Of a stretch of 64,000 nt of DNA, positions 6,742 through 15,518 are shown piece after piece. Both the position numbers and the translations under genes were made by a program. Positions within the stretch are counted from its first letter, which is position 1, and each line of letters opens with the position of its first letter. A model generated the notes under the pieces. The model saw nothing but the letters and a program-made list of their open reading frames with translations. It ran no database searches and was not told where the DNA came from. Origin of the DNA: Pseudoflavonifractor phocaeensis (lineage in GTDB: Bacteria; Bacillota; Clostridia; Oscillospirales; Oscillospiraceae); contig NZ_JADYUM010000001.1 of NCBI RefSeq assembly GCF_021531815.1, positions 124,001 through 188,000 on the forward strand, given 5' to 3'.

Positions 6742-8216
6742 TTATTCCACATCGGGCGGGAGGACAATGCCCTCCTCTTCCCAAGTGGACAAGGCAAAGT
6801 GGTAGGGGTTGCCCTTCTTGTCGTTCTGGCGGTTCAGCTCCGCCAGCAGAGCCTTCACCGTTTCGGGATGGCGCTGGGCGATGAGCACCGCCTCTCGAAC
6901 TTCCATGTCATCGGCGATGCAGCCGTCGTGATACATCCGTAACTGGTACACGTCCTCCGCCTTGCTGCCGCCGGCTTTCGCCTCGTACAGGGTGACGCCC
7001 TCCATACTGCTGACAAACAGATCTGACTTGATCTGTAGCTTCAGGCACTGGTACAGGTTCTTCTCGGTGGAGACCCGCAGGACGTCCTCTTCCGCCGCCT
7101 TTTTCTCCGCCAACAGGCGTACCAGCATCTGCTCACGCCCCTCCTCCTTAATGGGCTCGGGAATATTGGTCCGGATCCAGAGGAACAGCGCGGCCACCTT
7201 CTCATCGTCCTCGCGCAGACCGTTTTCGCTGCCTTGGTGTCGGGCAGGGCGTCCACCTGATCACTTAGGATATCGATCTGGGCGATGAAGCGGTTCTGGT
7301 TGGGGTGGAGCGCCTTCCCCCAGATTTCGTTGTACAACCCATGCTGGATGGCGCGGCCGTTGATTCGGATTTCCGCGCCGCTGGAGGCCATATTCGCCCT
7401 ATAGAAGAACGCGTTTTTCTTTCCCCGGCGGATGCTGCCGTAGCGGCAGCAGATGGTCACGCTGCCGCCGCCCAAGTCGGTTTCCACCGGGGGCAGCACC
7501 GTGCACCCATCCTTCCAGTTGGGCTCCAGAGGCTCGGTGATCCACTCATCATCGGGGACGCCATCCTTGCTGATGGTCGTAAAGATGATGGAGAACACCT
7601 CGTCCCGGAGCAGATTGGCGTAAGTGTAGCGCAGGGTTTCCTTCAGGTACGCTGCCGTCTCCGTGAAGGTGGGGGTATCCTTACGCCCGGTGGGTTTCAG
7701 GGAGAGGAACTTGTGCATGGGGCAGCGCACACGGACCACCGTACCGGTGCTGCCCACGATGTCCCCGCTGCCCGGGACAAGATACACGGGCATACCGATG
7801 CCATAGGGGCTTTCCACTCTCTGGTAGCGGTCGTGAGCGGCGTCCTCCACCGTCCGGGTCTGGATGCTCCAGTGCTGGGTCTCTCCGGCGTCAATGGACG
7901 CCAGGGCGTGCTTCAGGCCCATGCCGTGCTCATTCAGAAGGGACTGAGCGCAGGACCGCGCAGCAATGGTCAGGGCGGTGTCCAGATCCCCGATACCGGT
8001 GCCGTTGTCGCGGATCATGACATCCACATAGCTGTCGTGATCCTCCAGGGTGAGCTCGATGAGACCCTGGATCTTGTGGGCCAGAAAGTTGGAGATCGGA
8101 TTGTCGATCAGCTCGCAGAGGGTCTGACCGAAGTCGTGGAAGTTACCGCTGATACCCTCAAAAAGTTCCTTGCCGTCGGGGATGTTACTGCTCTTACGGA
8201 TGGTGATTTCTGTCAT
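6742..8216 (-). pseudogene. GHKL-type ATPase with nuclease-like C-terminal region, frameshifted
   Basis: With one extra base the gene would give about 491 residues. The N-terminal two thirds are a GHKL (Hsp90/MORC-like) ATPase: CELIDNPISN is the N box, RDNGTGI the G1 box and EHGMGLKHAL the G2 box. The last part contains LYEAKAGG...EDVYQLRMYHDG, which looks like the E-x-K and following Gln of a PD-(D/E)xK nuclease. The frame breaks at a run of four A on the minus strand (plus-strand 7223-7226): adding one A restores AKNGLREDDEKVAALFLW. ATG 8216 has GGAGG 9 nt upstream. ATPase-nuclease pairs of this kind occur in anti-phage systems, so a defence role is possible. It may be dead, phase-variable or a sequencing error. 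Confidence 0.75.
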
Positions 8217-8584
8217 AATGTTTTCCTCCAAAATTTGTTTTTTGAAAACAAAACGCACGGTGCAGGCCATCGTCCTACATCGTGCGGGAGGATCTTACAA
8301 CATTCCTCTTGCCCCGCCTCGTAAAAAAGGATATACTATCCCTATCGGTGCGGGGAATCCCGTTGTGTAGGTGGTCGCATCACCTGCGCAGGTGGTGGAG
8401 TGGTCGCAACACTCCATCACTGCCGTGTTTTTTATTTTCTGATTATATCTTACAATATCTGCACTCAGATATCAATGCACGAATCTCACGAATATCTGAG
8501 TGCAGATATGTTAAAACTGACCATATAGACAAAGAAGTCAGAATGACTTATACTGATACCATCAATAGAAGGTGGAGGTGCGTA
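8217..8584. promoter_or_regulatory. Divergent intergenic region with a paired palindromic operator
   Basis: Between the leftward ATPase gene and the rightward Arc-type gene. Two 18-bp near-palindromes, each ATATCTG-N4-CAGATAT, lie at 8455-8472 and 8492-8509, and are inverted copies of each other. Arc/MetJ-type proteins bind such repeats, so autoregulation by the next gene is likely. GC-rich hairpins at 8370-8420 (GGTGGTCGCATCACC and GGAGTGGTCGCAACACTCC) have no clear role. Confidence 0.6.
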
Positions 8585-8791
8585 ATGTCTACTGATGAAG
8601 CCAAGCGCAGAGCAAAGAAAAAATTCATTGCCGAAAAACTGGAGGGAATCACTTTTCGGGTGCCTGTTGGACAGAAATCCCGCATTCAGGAGCACGCCAA
8701 GGCTCAGGGCGAATCCACCAACGCCTTTATCTATCGCGCGGTGAACGAAGCCATTGAGCGGGATGAGAAGAAAGCCAAAACAGAAGAATGA
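8585..8791 (+). CDS. Arc/ribbon-helix-helix DNA-binding protein
   Basis: A 68-residue basic protein. GITFRVPVGQKSRIQEHAKAQ fits the beta strand and first helix of a ribbon-helix-helix domain and ESTNAFIYRAVNEAIERDE the second helix. GGAGG lies 6 nt before ATG 8585. An upstream in-frame stretch has no ribosome site and is not counted. Paired palindromes at 8455-8509 are its probable operators. As a stand-alone repressor in a mobile element it could control the divergent ATPase gene. No partner toxin is seen. Confidence 0.8.
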   Translation: MSTDEAKRRAKKKFIAEKLEGITFRVPVGQKSRIQEHAKAQGESTNAFIYRAVNEAIERDEKKAKTEE

Positions 8792-9223
8792 TTGAATCAA
8801 AAAGGCCTTATACCCACGGAATGATTTCGTAGGTATATATAGTATTCTTCCATCAGCAATTTCCACACTCGATTCTTTCCTCTGCTATCATCCAGTCATA
8901 GTAGTCCGGAATGTGCGCCGTTGTAGGCAGGAAGATTTCTCTCATTTGCTCGTATTCGTTTTTATGATGACAGATTTCCTCTGATTCTTCAATGCCAGAC
9001 TGTAACTCTTTTATGTCCTTTTGCAGTACTGTATTGCGCTTCAGGAATATTTCTTCCGAGCAAACGCCTCCATTGGTTATAGGGTCATTTCGTCCTGATG
9101 AATGTGATGACTCTACCTGCCCTTTTCGATGGTGTCGCATTGAGAAGGACATTTTTTGAGCTGTACCATCAGTGCAGTTCTGCCGAACAATTCGCCGGCT
9201 TCGTTTTTTATGGAACAATGTAC
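8792..9223. other. Region without a clear gene
   Basis: A leftward frame at 8853-9239 (128 codons) has no good ribosome site, overlaps the next terminator and shows no motif that I know; it may be a gene remnant. Otherwise nothing stands out. Confidence 0.4.
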
Positions 9224-9269
9224 AAAGAAGCGGCGGCATGGAACATTCTATTCCAGCCGCCGCTTCTTT
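9224..9269 (-). terminator. Terminator of the SLH surface-protein gene
   Basis: A perfect 14-bp stem AAAGAAGCGGCGGC / GCCGCCGCTTCTTT with an 18-nt loop lies 47 nt beyond the stop codon. Confidence 0.75.
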
Positions 9270-9315
9270 TGCGCTTGCTTTGCCGTTGCTTTGCAGCGGC
9301 TTTTCCTGTATAGAG

Positions 9316-12300
9316 TTACTTCACGATCTCCGCACAGAAGCGCATCACCATAGTTGCCATTTGGGCGCGGGTGGTGCTGCCCTTGGGATCGAGAATCAGG
9401 CCGCTGCCATCGGCCGCGTCCTTGCCACCCACTACGCCGGAGCCGCAGGCCCACTGCATGGCGGGGATGGCGTATTCTGCCACGGTGGTCGCATCGCCGA
9501 AGGAGAGGATATTGGTGTACTCACCGACGCTCACATCGTAGCCCTTGCACTGGGCATAACGGAACAGTATCGTCACCATCTGCTCGCGGGTCAGCGTGCC
9601 GTTGGGACCAAACTTCCCGTTGCCGTAGCCACCGGCCACGCCTTCGGATTTCGCCCAGCGGACAGCCTCCGTATACCAGGCGTCTTCCGCCACATCGTCA
9701 AAGTCCAGTGCGTAATTGACCACGGGACTGCCGTTCAGACGCCACAGCATCACGATGAGCATGGAACGGGTGGTGGGCGCATCAGGCTTGAAGGTGTTGT
9801 CCCCATAGCCCACCATCAGCCCGTTTTCCAGGCAGAAGTGGACGCCGTCGTGATACCACGCCTTTGCATCCGCATCGGTGTAGGGCCAGATGGGGCAGGC
9901 GGTGTTCGCAGTGCAATCGCGGTAGTCCATGATGTATGTTTCTTCCTTGGTCGGCGGGGTAGGTCTGTTGCCCCCGGTAGAAGGAGCGGGCGGTGTGCGG
10001 ACAGTGACTGCCGCTGCGTCAGCCTCGGCCAGCTTCACAGTCGTCGAATCCGCTTTCGGCTGCGTGACCGATACATGGTTCACATAGGTTCCGGCGGCCG
10101 CGTCGGGAAGTTTGACCGTAAACTCGACCGTACCGCCTGCGGGTACTGAAAAGTCCGCGGGATCAATGCCGGCAGGCGCCGTGATGGCAATCCCCTCCAG
10201 ATCGTCGGTTAGCGTCAGCCCTTTGGCGTCATGGCTGCCGTTGTTTTCGACCGTAACCGTCCAGACCACATCGCTGCCTGCATACACCTCAATCTGCGCC
10301 GGGGTCTTGCTCACAGCGATACCCTCCGCCGCCTTGACGGTTAGCAGGCCGTCCACACGGGTGATGGCATAGTTTTCCGTCACATCCTGTCCGTCGCGCT
10401 TGATCACGACATCACCCACCGTATTGTCCACGCTGCCGATTTCTGTCAGGCTTCCGGTCGTCGTTGCTGTGAGTTCCTGTCCGCCCACAAGGCCCTCATG
10501 AGGCAGCGTCGATGTCGGCAGCGTGTAGGTGAACCCGCTTGTCAGCGCCGTGCCGTCGTAGAACTTCTCGCCGCTGTTCGCAGTAATCGTGATAGGGCGC
10601 TTCGTGATCTGAATGGTGACTGGATCACAGACCAGATCAACGTGTCCCGTCTGCGTTGCCTTGACGAGAACCGTCTTTTCCCCCTCTGCGGCGTTGGTCA
10701 CACTCGGCGCCGTTTCACTCCAGTTTGTGCCGTTATTCGTAGAATATCGGATCGTGTAGCCCGTTGCTTCATTCGTCAGCGTTGCAGTTACTGCAAACGG
10801 CGTTCCGTCGTAGACCTTGGAGCCGCCGGACACCACCACCGCCGCACCGCTGATCACCGTGCTCTTAATGGTGAAGGTTCCCGGAACGAGTGTGACTTCA
10901 TAGTTGCCGTTGGCCGTATAGCTTGCAGTCAGCACATCCTGATAGATGCCGACGCCGGAATCCGCCGGATTGGTTCTGGAATAGGTGATCGTGCCAAGGT
11001 CACCCGCGTTGACCAGGGATCCGCTTGTAATGCTGCCGGTAAAGGTCGGATCCGGTTCATGGTAGGACTTTTCCGCATTGTCCACCGTGATGGTGACCGG
11101 GCGCTTGGTGATGGTGATGGTCGCGCTGGCCGTGGCCGTCTTATAGTTCGGATTTTCCACCTTCACCCAGATGGTCTTCGCCTCCTGCACGTTGGTGCGC
11201 GTGGGCGGCGTCCCCGTCCATGTGGCGTTGTCCGTGCGGTAGGTCACCGTGTCGCCCTCCGTTGTACCGGTTACGGTGATCCCGTGGGCCTCGCCGTCAT
11301 AGGGCGCGTTGTAATCCGTCGCCGTGATCGTGCGGGTGGCCTTGTTGATCGTCAGTTTGCCGGGAATGACCTGCAGCGTATACGCATAAACTCCGGAGCT
11401 ATTCTTCACCGAAAAATCTCTGGCGCTCAGCGCCATCGTGTAGGTTCCAGCGTTAGTCTCGCTGGCGGTAACACAAGGTGCATTGCTGTCAGGCTCGGTC
11501 AAAGTGAGAAAGTCGGGCTTCGAGTTGCTCGTTGTGCCGTTCCAAGTATACGCAACGGAATAGCCGCTGACGCTGTGGGGGTTGCCGTCGTAGGTTACGG
11601 TTTCGCTGTTGCCCGTCACCGTGATCGCAACATTCTTTTTAAACCGCGCATAGTAAGTTTTAGTTTCGGTGATGGTATAGCTGATGGTCGCGCCGTCGTT
11701 GGTCAGCATGGAATCATCGACCGGAGTACCCTCAGCATTATACCAACCCACAAACTTGTAGCCCTCCCCTGCCCTCGCAGTGGAGCTGATCGGCGTGCCC
11801 ACCGCATCGGCATAGGTGTAGCGGCCGAGGGTGCCGATCGTATCGTCAGTTGTTTCTTCCCATGCCCTGCTGTCCACATCCATGACCTGCCGTTTGTAGG
11901 TCTGCGTCACCGTGTTGGAAAAGCGGGCATAGCAGGTCTTGACGCTGTTTGTCGTTACCGCATAGCTGTAAATTGGGTTTGTGGTGATGAGCTTGCCATC
12001 CTCGCCGTACCAGCCCTCAAAGACATAGCCGGATGCCGGCGTGGCCTTGACAGTCACTTGTTCATTGCCCGCAGCGAAATAGGCCTTGCCGCCGTTGCTA
12101 TTATAGGCATCGTTGTAATTCTCGTCAGAAGTATTCGTCACGCTGGTGATCTCCACCGTGCCGCCTTCGGCAGAAGCGACGTAGCCTTCGTCCGTGTGCT
12201 TCTGCGGCACAAAGGCCTGCCGCCAGCGCCACTGCGCCACCATGGTCAGGCCCTTGTGGAGATTGGCATAGGATGGGGTTGTTCCGCTGTTGTCCGTCGT

Positions 12301-14094
12301 CCAGGTCACACCGGTGACTCCGCTGGTAGCGTTCTGCTGAACCTGTTTGTTCAGCGTCACATAGCCGTTATAGATCTTGAAATACTGCGGCGCGCCTACA
12401 CCATTGTTCCCACCCAGTACATAGTCGCACGCTAAGGTGTGCTCGGCAGGCAGGATCAGCGAACCCAACTTGTCCGCGTTCACCTGAACGACACCGGACG
12501 GAATAGTATCCACCGTATCGCCGGTCAGCTTCCAGCCCATGAATTTCCATCCATCATTCTGCCCTTCCGCCGCATGGGAGACATACGGCGCGATGAAGCT
12601 GTTCTCAATTGATATTCCTTCGCCGGAATTTGGCTTGAAGCTGTAGACGTTGTTGTCCGTCTCACCATTGCCTGTTTGTCTAACCACATAAGGCAGACCA
12701 CCGTTGGGGTCATAGGTGATGGTCGGGTTCTTGATAAAGACAAAGTGCAGATCAACGCTTGACGTCAGGTTTCTCAGATAATAAGTGTAAGTGATATCGC
12801 CGTTAGTGCCTGTGGACTTGATCCACTTTCCGACCTTTTCTTCGTCAGTGGCAGATTCGCTGACTTCATTCCCGGCAAGCTGTAAGAAGTCGGTTTTCAA
12901 AGTGCCCGCGCCGTCGCGATAGGTGTAATAGAGTCCGACAAACTCGCAGCCCCCAGCAACGTCCGCCTGCTTGACGATCGCCTGTACGGTCAGTGTCTCG
13001 CCGTCTTTGATGTAAGTGGTCAGTCCGCCGGTGCTGCTGGCGTCGCCGCCGATGGCAGAGCCGTCGCTGCCTTTGATAACAGCGCTACCGTGGGTGGTAG
13101 AGCTTCCGGAGAAGGGATGGTAGAGCGTGAAATTGATGTTGTCCACGAAATTGCCGTAGGTCTTTGCCTTGTCAGCTGTCGTGATCGAATCCACATATCC
13201 CACGGACACAAAGCCGAACAGCGTCTTTGTTTGCCCCGCCGGAACAGTGTAGAGGTAATATTTGTTCAAATCCAGCCCGTTGCTCTGGGAACCGCTCGCA
13301 TTCTCTTCGTCGTTTTCCCCATTGGAGCCAAAGTGGCTCCACGGGTTTTCCGTAACGCCGGTGCCGGCCTTGTTGCTTGATAGGATCCAGATATGCCATT
13401 CTTCGGTATAGATCGTGCTGGGCGTCAGGCTGAAGGCGTTGTTGCCCTGATTGTCAAGAAAGGAGCCATGCGTACCGAATTTTTTACTGTAAAGGGTATA
13501 CTGCTGCGGTTCTGCGCCCGCTGCGATCCCGCTGATTGCATCTTTAATTTCGGGATTCGCATCAGAATTCAGCCAGTCTACCATCTGCATGAACTGGTCG
13601 CGCCCGTCCTTGCTGGGCTTGGAGGGGCGCTCACTTTGATTCGGCCCGATCACCAGAGCCATAATATCGGTGCCGTTGCGGGCGCCGTGATCCAGTCCCC
13701 ATTCGTACACGCTGGAGTCGTAGGTGTCAACGATCTGGTAGAGCGTACTCTCCTCGTCGGCGTTCAGCTCCGCCGCATATGTCCCGTCCGTCGGCTTCAG
13801 CTCAACACCCGGTATATAGATACCGGTATTTTTTCGGAACAGCTCGATCTTGCCCTGGAACGCCGTGGTGTTCCAGGCAGGAACCGCGCTCTGATCCGGC
13901 TGGCTATAATCACCGCTCCAGCTCTGCCCCTCCTCGAAGCTGCCGTTGAGCAGATTCTTCTGGATGCTCTGGGTGCCTTCCGCGGCATAGGCCGTGCCAC
14001 AGTACAGGCCTGCAGCAAGGGCAATCATCAAAAGAATGCTGAAAAGCACAGCGCCCAGTCTGTGCCACCACTGTTTTTTCTGTGTAGTTTCCAT
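9316..14094 (-). CDS. Giant SLH-anchored surface protein with InlB-type and MBG-type repeats
   Basis: A 1592-residue exported protein. Residues 1-38 form a signal peptide (basic KKQWWHR, hydrophobic core, cut after AYA). A beta-rich region starts NGSFEEGQSW and runs to about 350. Listeria-Bacteroides (InlB B) type repeats follow (GYVFEGWYGEDGK, YKFVGWYNAEGTP) around 680-860, then several MBG-type repeats (KLTINKATRTITATD, ITKRPVTITVDNAEKSY) to about 1300, a DUF11-like domain (GSDVVWTVTVENNGSHDAKG), and three SLH domains at the C terminus (WPYTDADAKAWYHD, FDDVAEDAWYTEAV, AEYAIPAMQWACGSG) that bind the cell-wall polymer. AGGAG lies 9 nt before the ATG. It is the largest cargo gene of the element and lies beside a sensor kinase system. 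Likely an adhesin or S-layer-associated protein; the ligand is unknown. Confidence 0.9.
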   Translation of the reverse strand: METTQKKQWWHRLGAVLFSILLMIALAAGLYCGTAYAAEGTQSIQKNLLNGSFEEGQSWSGDYSQPDQSAVPAWNTTAFQGKIELFRKNTGIYIPGVELKPTDGTYAAELNADEESTLYQIVDTYDSSVYEWGLDHGARNGTDIMALVIGPNQSERPSKPSKDGRDQFMQMVDWLNSDANPEIKDAISGIAAGAEPQQYTLYSKKFGTHGSFLDNQGNNAFSLTPSTIYTEEWHIWILSSNKAGTGVTENPWSHFGSNGENDEENASGSQSNGLDLNKYYLYTVPAGQTKTLFGFVSVGYVDSITTADKAKTYGNFVDNINFTLYHPFSGSSTTHGSAVIKGSDGSAIGGDASSTGGLTTYIKDGETLTVQAIVKQADVAGGCEFVGLYYTYRDGAGTLKTDFLQLAGNEVSESATDEEKVGKWIKSTGTNGDITYTYYLRNLTSSVDLHFVFIKNPTITYDPNGGLPYVVRQTGNGETDNNVYSFKPNSGEGISIENSFIAPYVSHAAEGQNDGWKFMGWKLTGDTVDTIPSGVVQVNADKLGSLILPAEHTLACDYVLGGNNGVGAPQYFKIYNGYVTLNKQVQQNATSGVTGVTWTTDNSGTTPSYANLHKGLTMVAQWRWRQAFVPQKHTDEGYVASAEGGTVEITSVTNTSDENYNDAYNSNGGKAYFAAGNEQVTVKATPASGYVFEGWYGEDGKLITTNPIYSYAVTTNSVKTCYARFSNTVTQTYKRQVMDVDSRAWEETTDDTIGTLGRYTYADAVGTPISSTARAGEGYKFVGWYNAEGTPVDDSMLTNDGATISYTITETKTYYARFKKNVAITVTGNSETVTYDGNPHSVSGYSVAYTWNGTTSNSKPDFLTLTEPDSNAPCVTASETNAGTYTMALSARDFSVKNSSGVYAYTLQVIPGKLTINKATRTITATDYNAPYDGEAHGITVTGTTEGDTVTYRTDNATWTGTPPTRTNVQEAKTIWVKVENPNYKTATASATITITKRPVTITVDNAEKSYHEPDPTFTGSITSGSLVNAGDLGTITYSRTNPADSGVGIYQDVLTASYTANGNYEVTLVPGTFTIKSTVISGAAVVVSGGSKVYDGTPFAVTATLTNEATGYTIRYSTNNGTNWSETAPSVTNAAEGEKTVLVKATQTGHVDLVCDPVTIQITKRPITITANSGEKFYDGTALTSGFTYTLPTSTLPHEGLVGGQELTATTTGSLTEIGSVDNTVGDVVIKRDGQDVTENYAITRVDGLLTVKAAEGIAVSKTPAQIEVYAGSDVVWTVTVENNGSHDAKGLTLTDDLEGIAITAPAGIDPADFSVPAGGTVEFTVKLPDAAAGTYVNHVSVTQPKADSTTVKLAEADAAAVTVRTPPAPSTGGNRPTPPTKEETYIMDYRDCTANTACPIWPYTDADAKAWYHDGVHFCLENGLMVGYGDNTFKPDAPTTRSMLIVMLWRLNGSPVVNYALDFDDVAEDAWYTEAVRWAKSEGVAGGYGNGKFGPNGTLTREQMVTILFRYAQCKGYDVSVGEYTNILSFGDATTVAEYAIPAMQWACGSGVVGGKDAADGSGLILDPKGSTTRAQMATMVMRFCAEIVK

Positions 14095-14252
14095 GAAAAG
14101 TTACTCCTTTGTTTCTCTCCTAAATTATTTTATCCATGCTCGTCCAAATCCAGGGCGAGAAACATTTGCTTTTTATCGTATAGCCGGCAAGGTACAACAA
14201 GCCGACAACAAATATGCGAAAAGCACTCTTGCAGAATGATGCGGTGATGCCC

Positions 14253-14608
14253 TTACTCTGCGTGTCCGTCCATTTCCCACAGGGCGCGGGTCGGGTCAAA
14301 GCCGGTCACGCCGGGCGTATCCACCTCCTTGGGTTATCCGCTGGATATTGAGAATGCTCCCCATACACAGGCTTTTCGCAGTCCGGGTACGCCATCCCGT
14401 AAGACCCCGCTCAGACTCTCCCGCAGCAGTTCTGCCCACCCAGATTCCCCATATCAAGCTGTAAGAAAACAGCATCCACACGGTTATTACGCACATCCTT
14501 TGGCGCTTGCAGCGGGTTGGTATGCTGGTAGATCACACTGCCGGGAAACGCTTCCAACAGCAGTCTGGTCAGCTCCGTAAGCCTTTCCCGGTTTTAATCC
14601 ACTGCCAT
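14253..14608 (-). pseudogene. Degenerate response-regulator-like gene
   Basis: Reading from ATG 14608 the frame is MAVD, then a stop in place of codon 5, then NRERLTELTRLLLEAFPG and a receiver-like stretch RNNRVDAVFLQLDMG, before a stop at 14411. In another frame the sequence continues with GVTGFDPTRALWEMDGHAE and a stop at 14253. The pattern helix-strand-helix-DAVFLQLDM resembles the receiver of the adjacent regulator, with Gln where the Asp is expected. It appears to be a broken paralogue or a fused remnant. No function is expected. Confidence 0.65.
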
Positions 14609-14700
14609 AAATGTTATTATATCACTTCCCATTCCCAAATGTCTACATTGTAATTTTAGCAATCCGAACGTTGCAGAACCGTTGCATATAGGCAAAAATA

Positions 14701-14728
14701 GGGCAGGAAATCAAAAAATTTCCTGCCC
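14701..14728 (-). terminator. Terminator of the two-component operon
   Basis: An 11-bp stem GGGCAGGAAAT / ATTTCCTGCCC with a 6-nt loop; on the minus strand ATTTTTG follows. It lies 20 nt past the response-regulator stop. Confidence 0.85.
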
Positions 14729-14747
14729 TGTTACGCGGTATTGTCCC

Positions 14748-15518
14748 TCAAGTTATCTGCTGCAGCGCGGCATTGGTGTATTCGCTCCAACCGTATTGGG
14801 CCATGTATTCCCCAAGATAGGCGTTTCCCATCTTTTTGCCGTCACACCAGTCGTAATAGTCGCAGCGGATGGCCTGGGGTACGATGCCCAATCTGCCCCG
14901 CTGCTGGGTGATGACATCTGCACACCCCGCCGCTTCCAGCGTGTCCAGCAGATCCTTCCGGAGACTGCGCAGATAAGCCTCATGGTTGTCGTCACCGAAC
15001 AGATTGGTGATGATCTCGCCATTGGTGCAGAGGGCGCCCTTCCGGTCCGCCAGATAGGCCAGCAGCTCCTTCGTCTTGTGGTATTTGAACTCCAGGGGAA
15101 TGCCGTCCAGGTAGACCTCAAAATTTCCGAAACACTGCACTTGAATGCGCTTCTCTTCCGGTACCGGGCGGCGCAGATTGTCCAGCTCTCTCTTCACCTT
15201 TTCCGCTGTGATGGGTTTCATCAGATAGCCGCTGGCGTGAAGGGCAAAGGCGCTGCCCTGGTAGCTGGAAAAGCCTGTGGCAAAGATGAGGTTGACGTCC
15301 GGATTGCGTAGCTTGAGCTGCTCGGCCAGCTCCACGCCGTTGATACCCGCCATCTCCACATCCAGAAAGGCCACGTCACAGCTATGATCCCGGAGGAACA
15401 CCAGCACATCCTCGGCATAGGAAAAGCCGTGCAGCTCCGCGTTTGGGGCACAGGCGCGGATCGCGGCCATCAGCCCTTCCAGCGCCAGTTCTTCATCATC
15501 CAACGCGATGATCTTCAT
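14748..15518 (-). CDS. Response regulator, receiver plus transcriptional-activator type output domain
   Basis: A 256-residue regulator. The N-terminal receiver starts MKIIALDDEEL (acidic pocket), FLDVEM holds the phosphorylated Asp near residue 54, FATG the switch Thr/Ser region and LMKPI the Lys. The C-terminal part (QVQCFGNFEVYLDG, KTKELLAYLADRKG, RSLRKDLLDTLEAAG) is an OmpR/SARP-like winged helix as found in two-domain activators of Clostridia. ATG 15518 overlaps the end of the kinase gene by 23 bp, so the two are translationally coupled. The likely target is the SLH protein gene or other surface genes nearby; this is inferred from position. Confidence 0.88.
   Translation of the reverse strand: MKIIALDDEELALEGLMAAIRACAPNAELHGFSYAEDVLVFLRDHSCDVAFLDVEMAGINGVELAEQLKLRNPDVNLIFATGFSSYQGSAFALHASGYLMKPITAEKVKRELDNLRRPVPEEKRIQVQCFGNFEVYLDGIPLEFKYHKTKELLAYLADRKGALCTNGEIITNLFGDDNHEAYLRSLRKDLLDTLEAAGCADVITQQRGRLGIVPQAIRCDYYDWCDGKKMGNAYLGEYMAQYGWSEYTNAALQQIT

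Noticed and set aside
8853-9239. Leftward 128-codon frame in the element
   Set aside because: No ribosome site, overlaps the terminator of the SLH gene and has no recognisable domain; kept only as a possible remnant.
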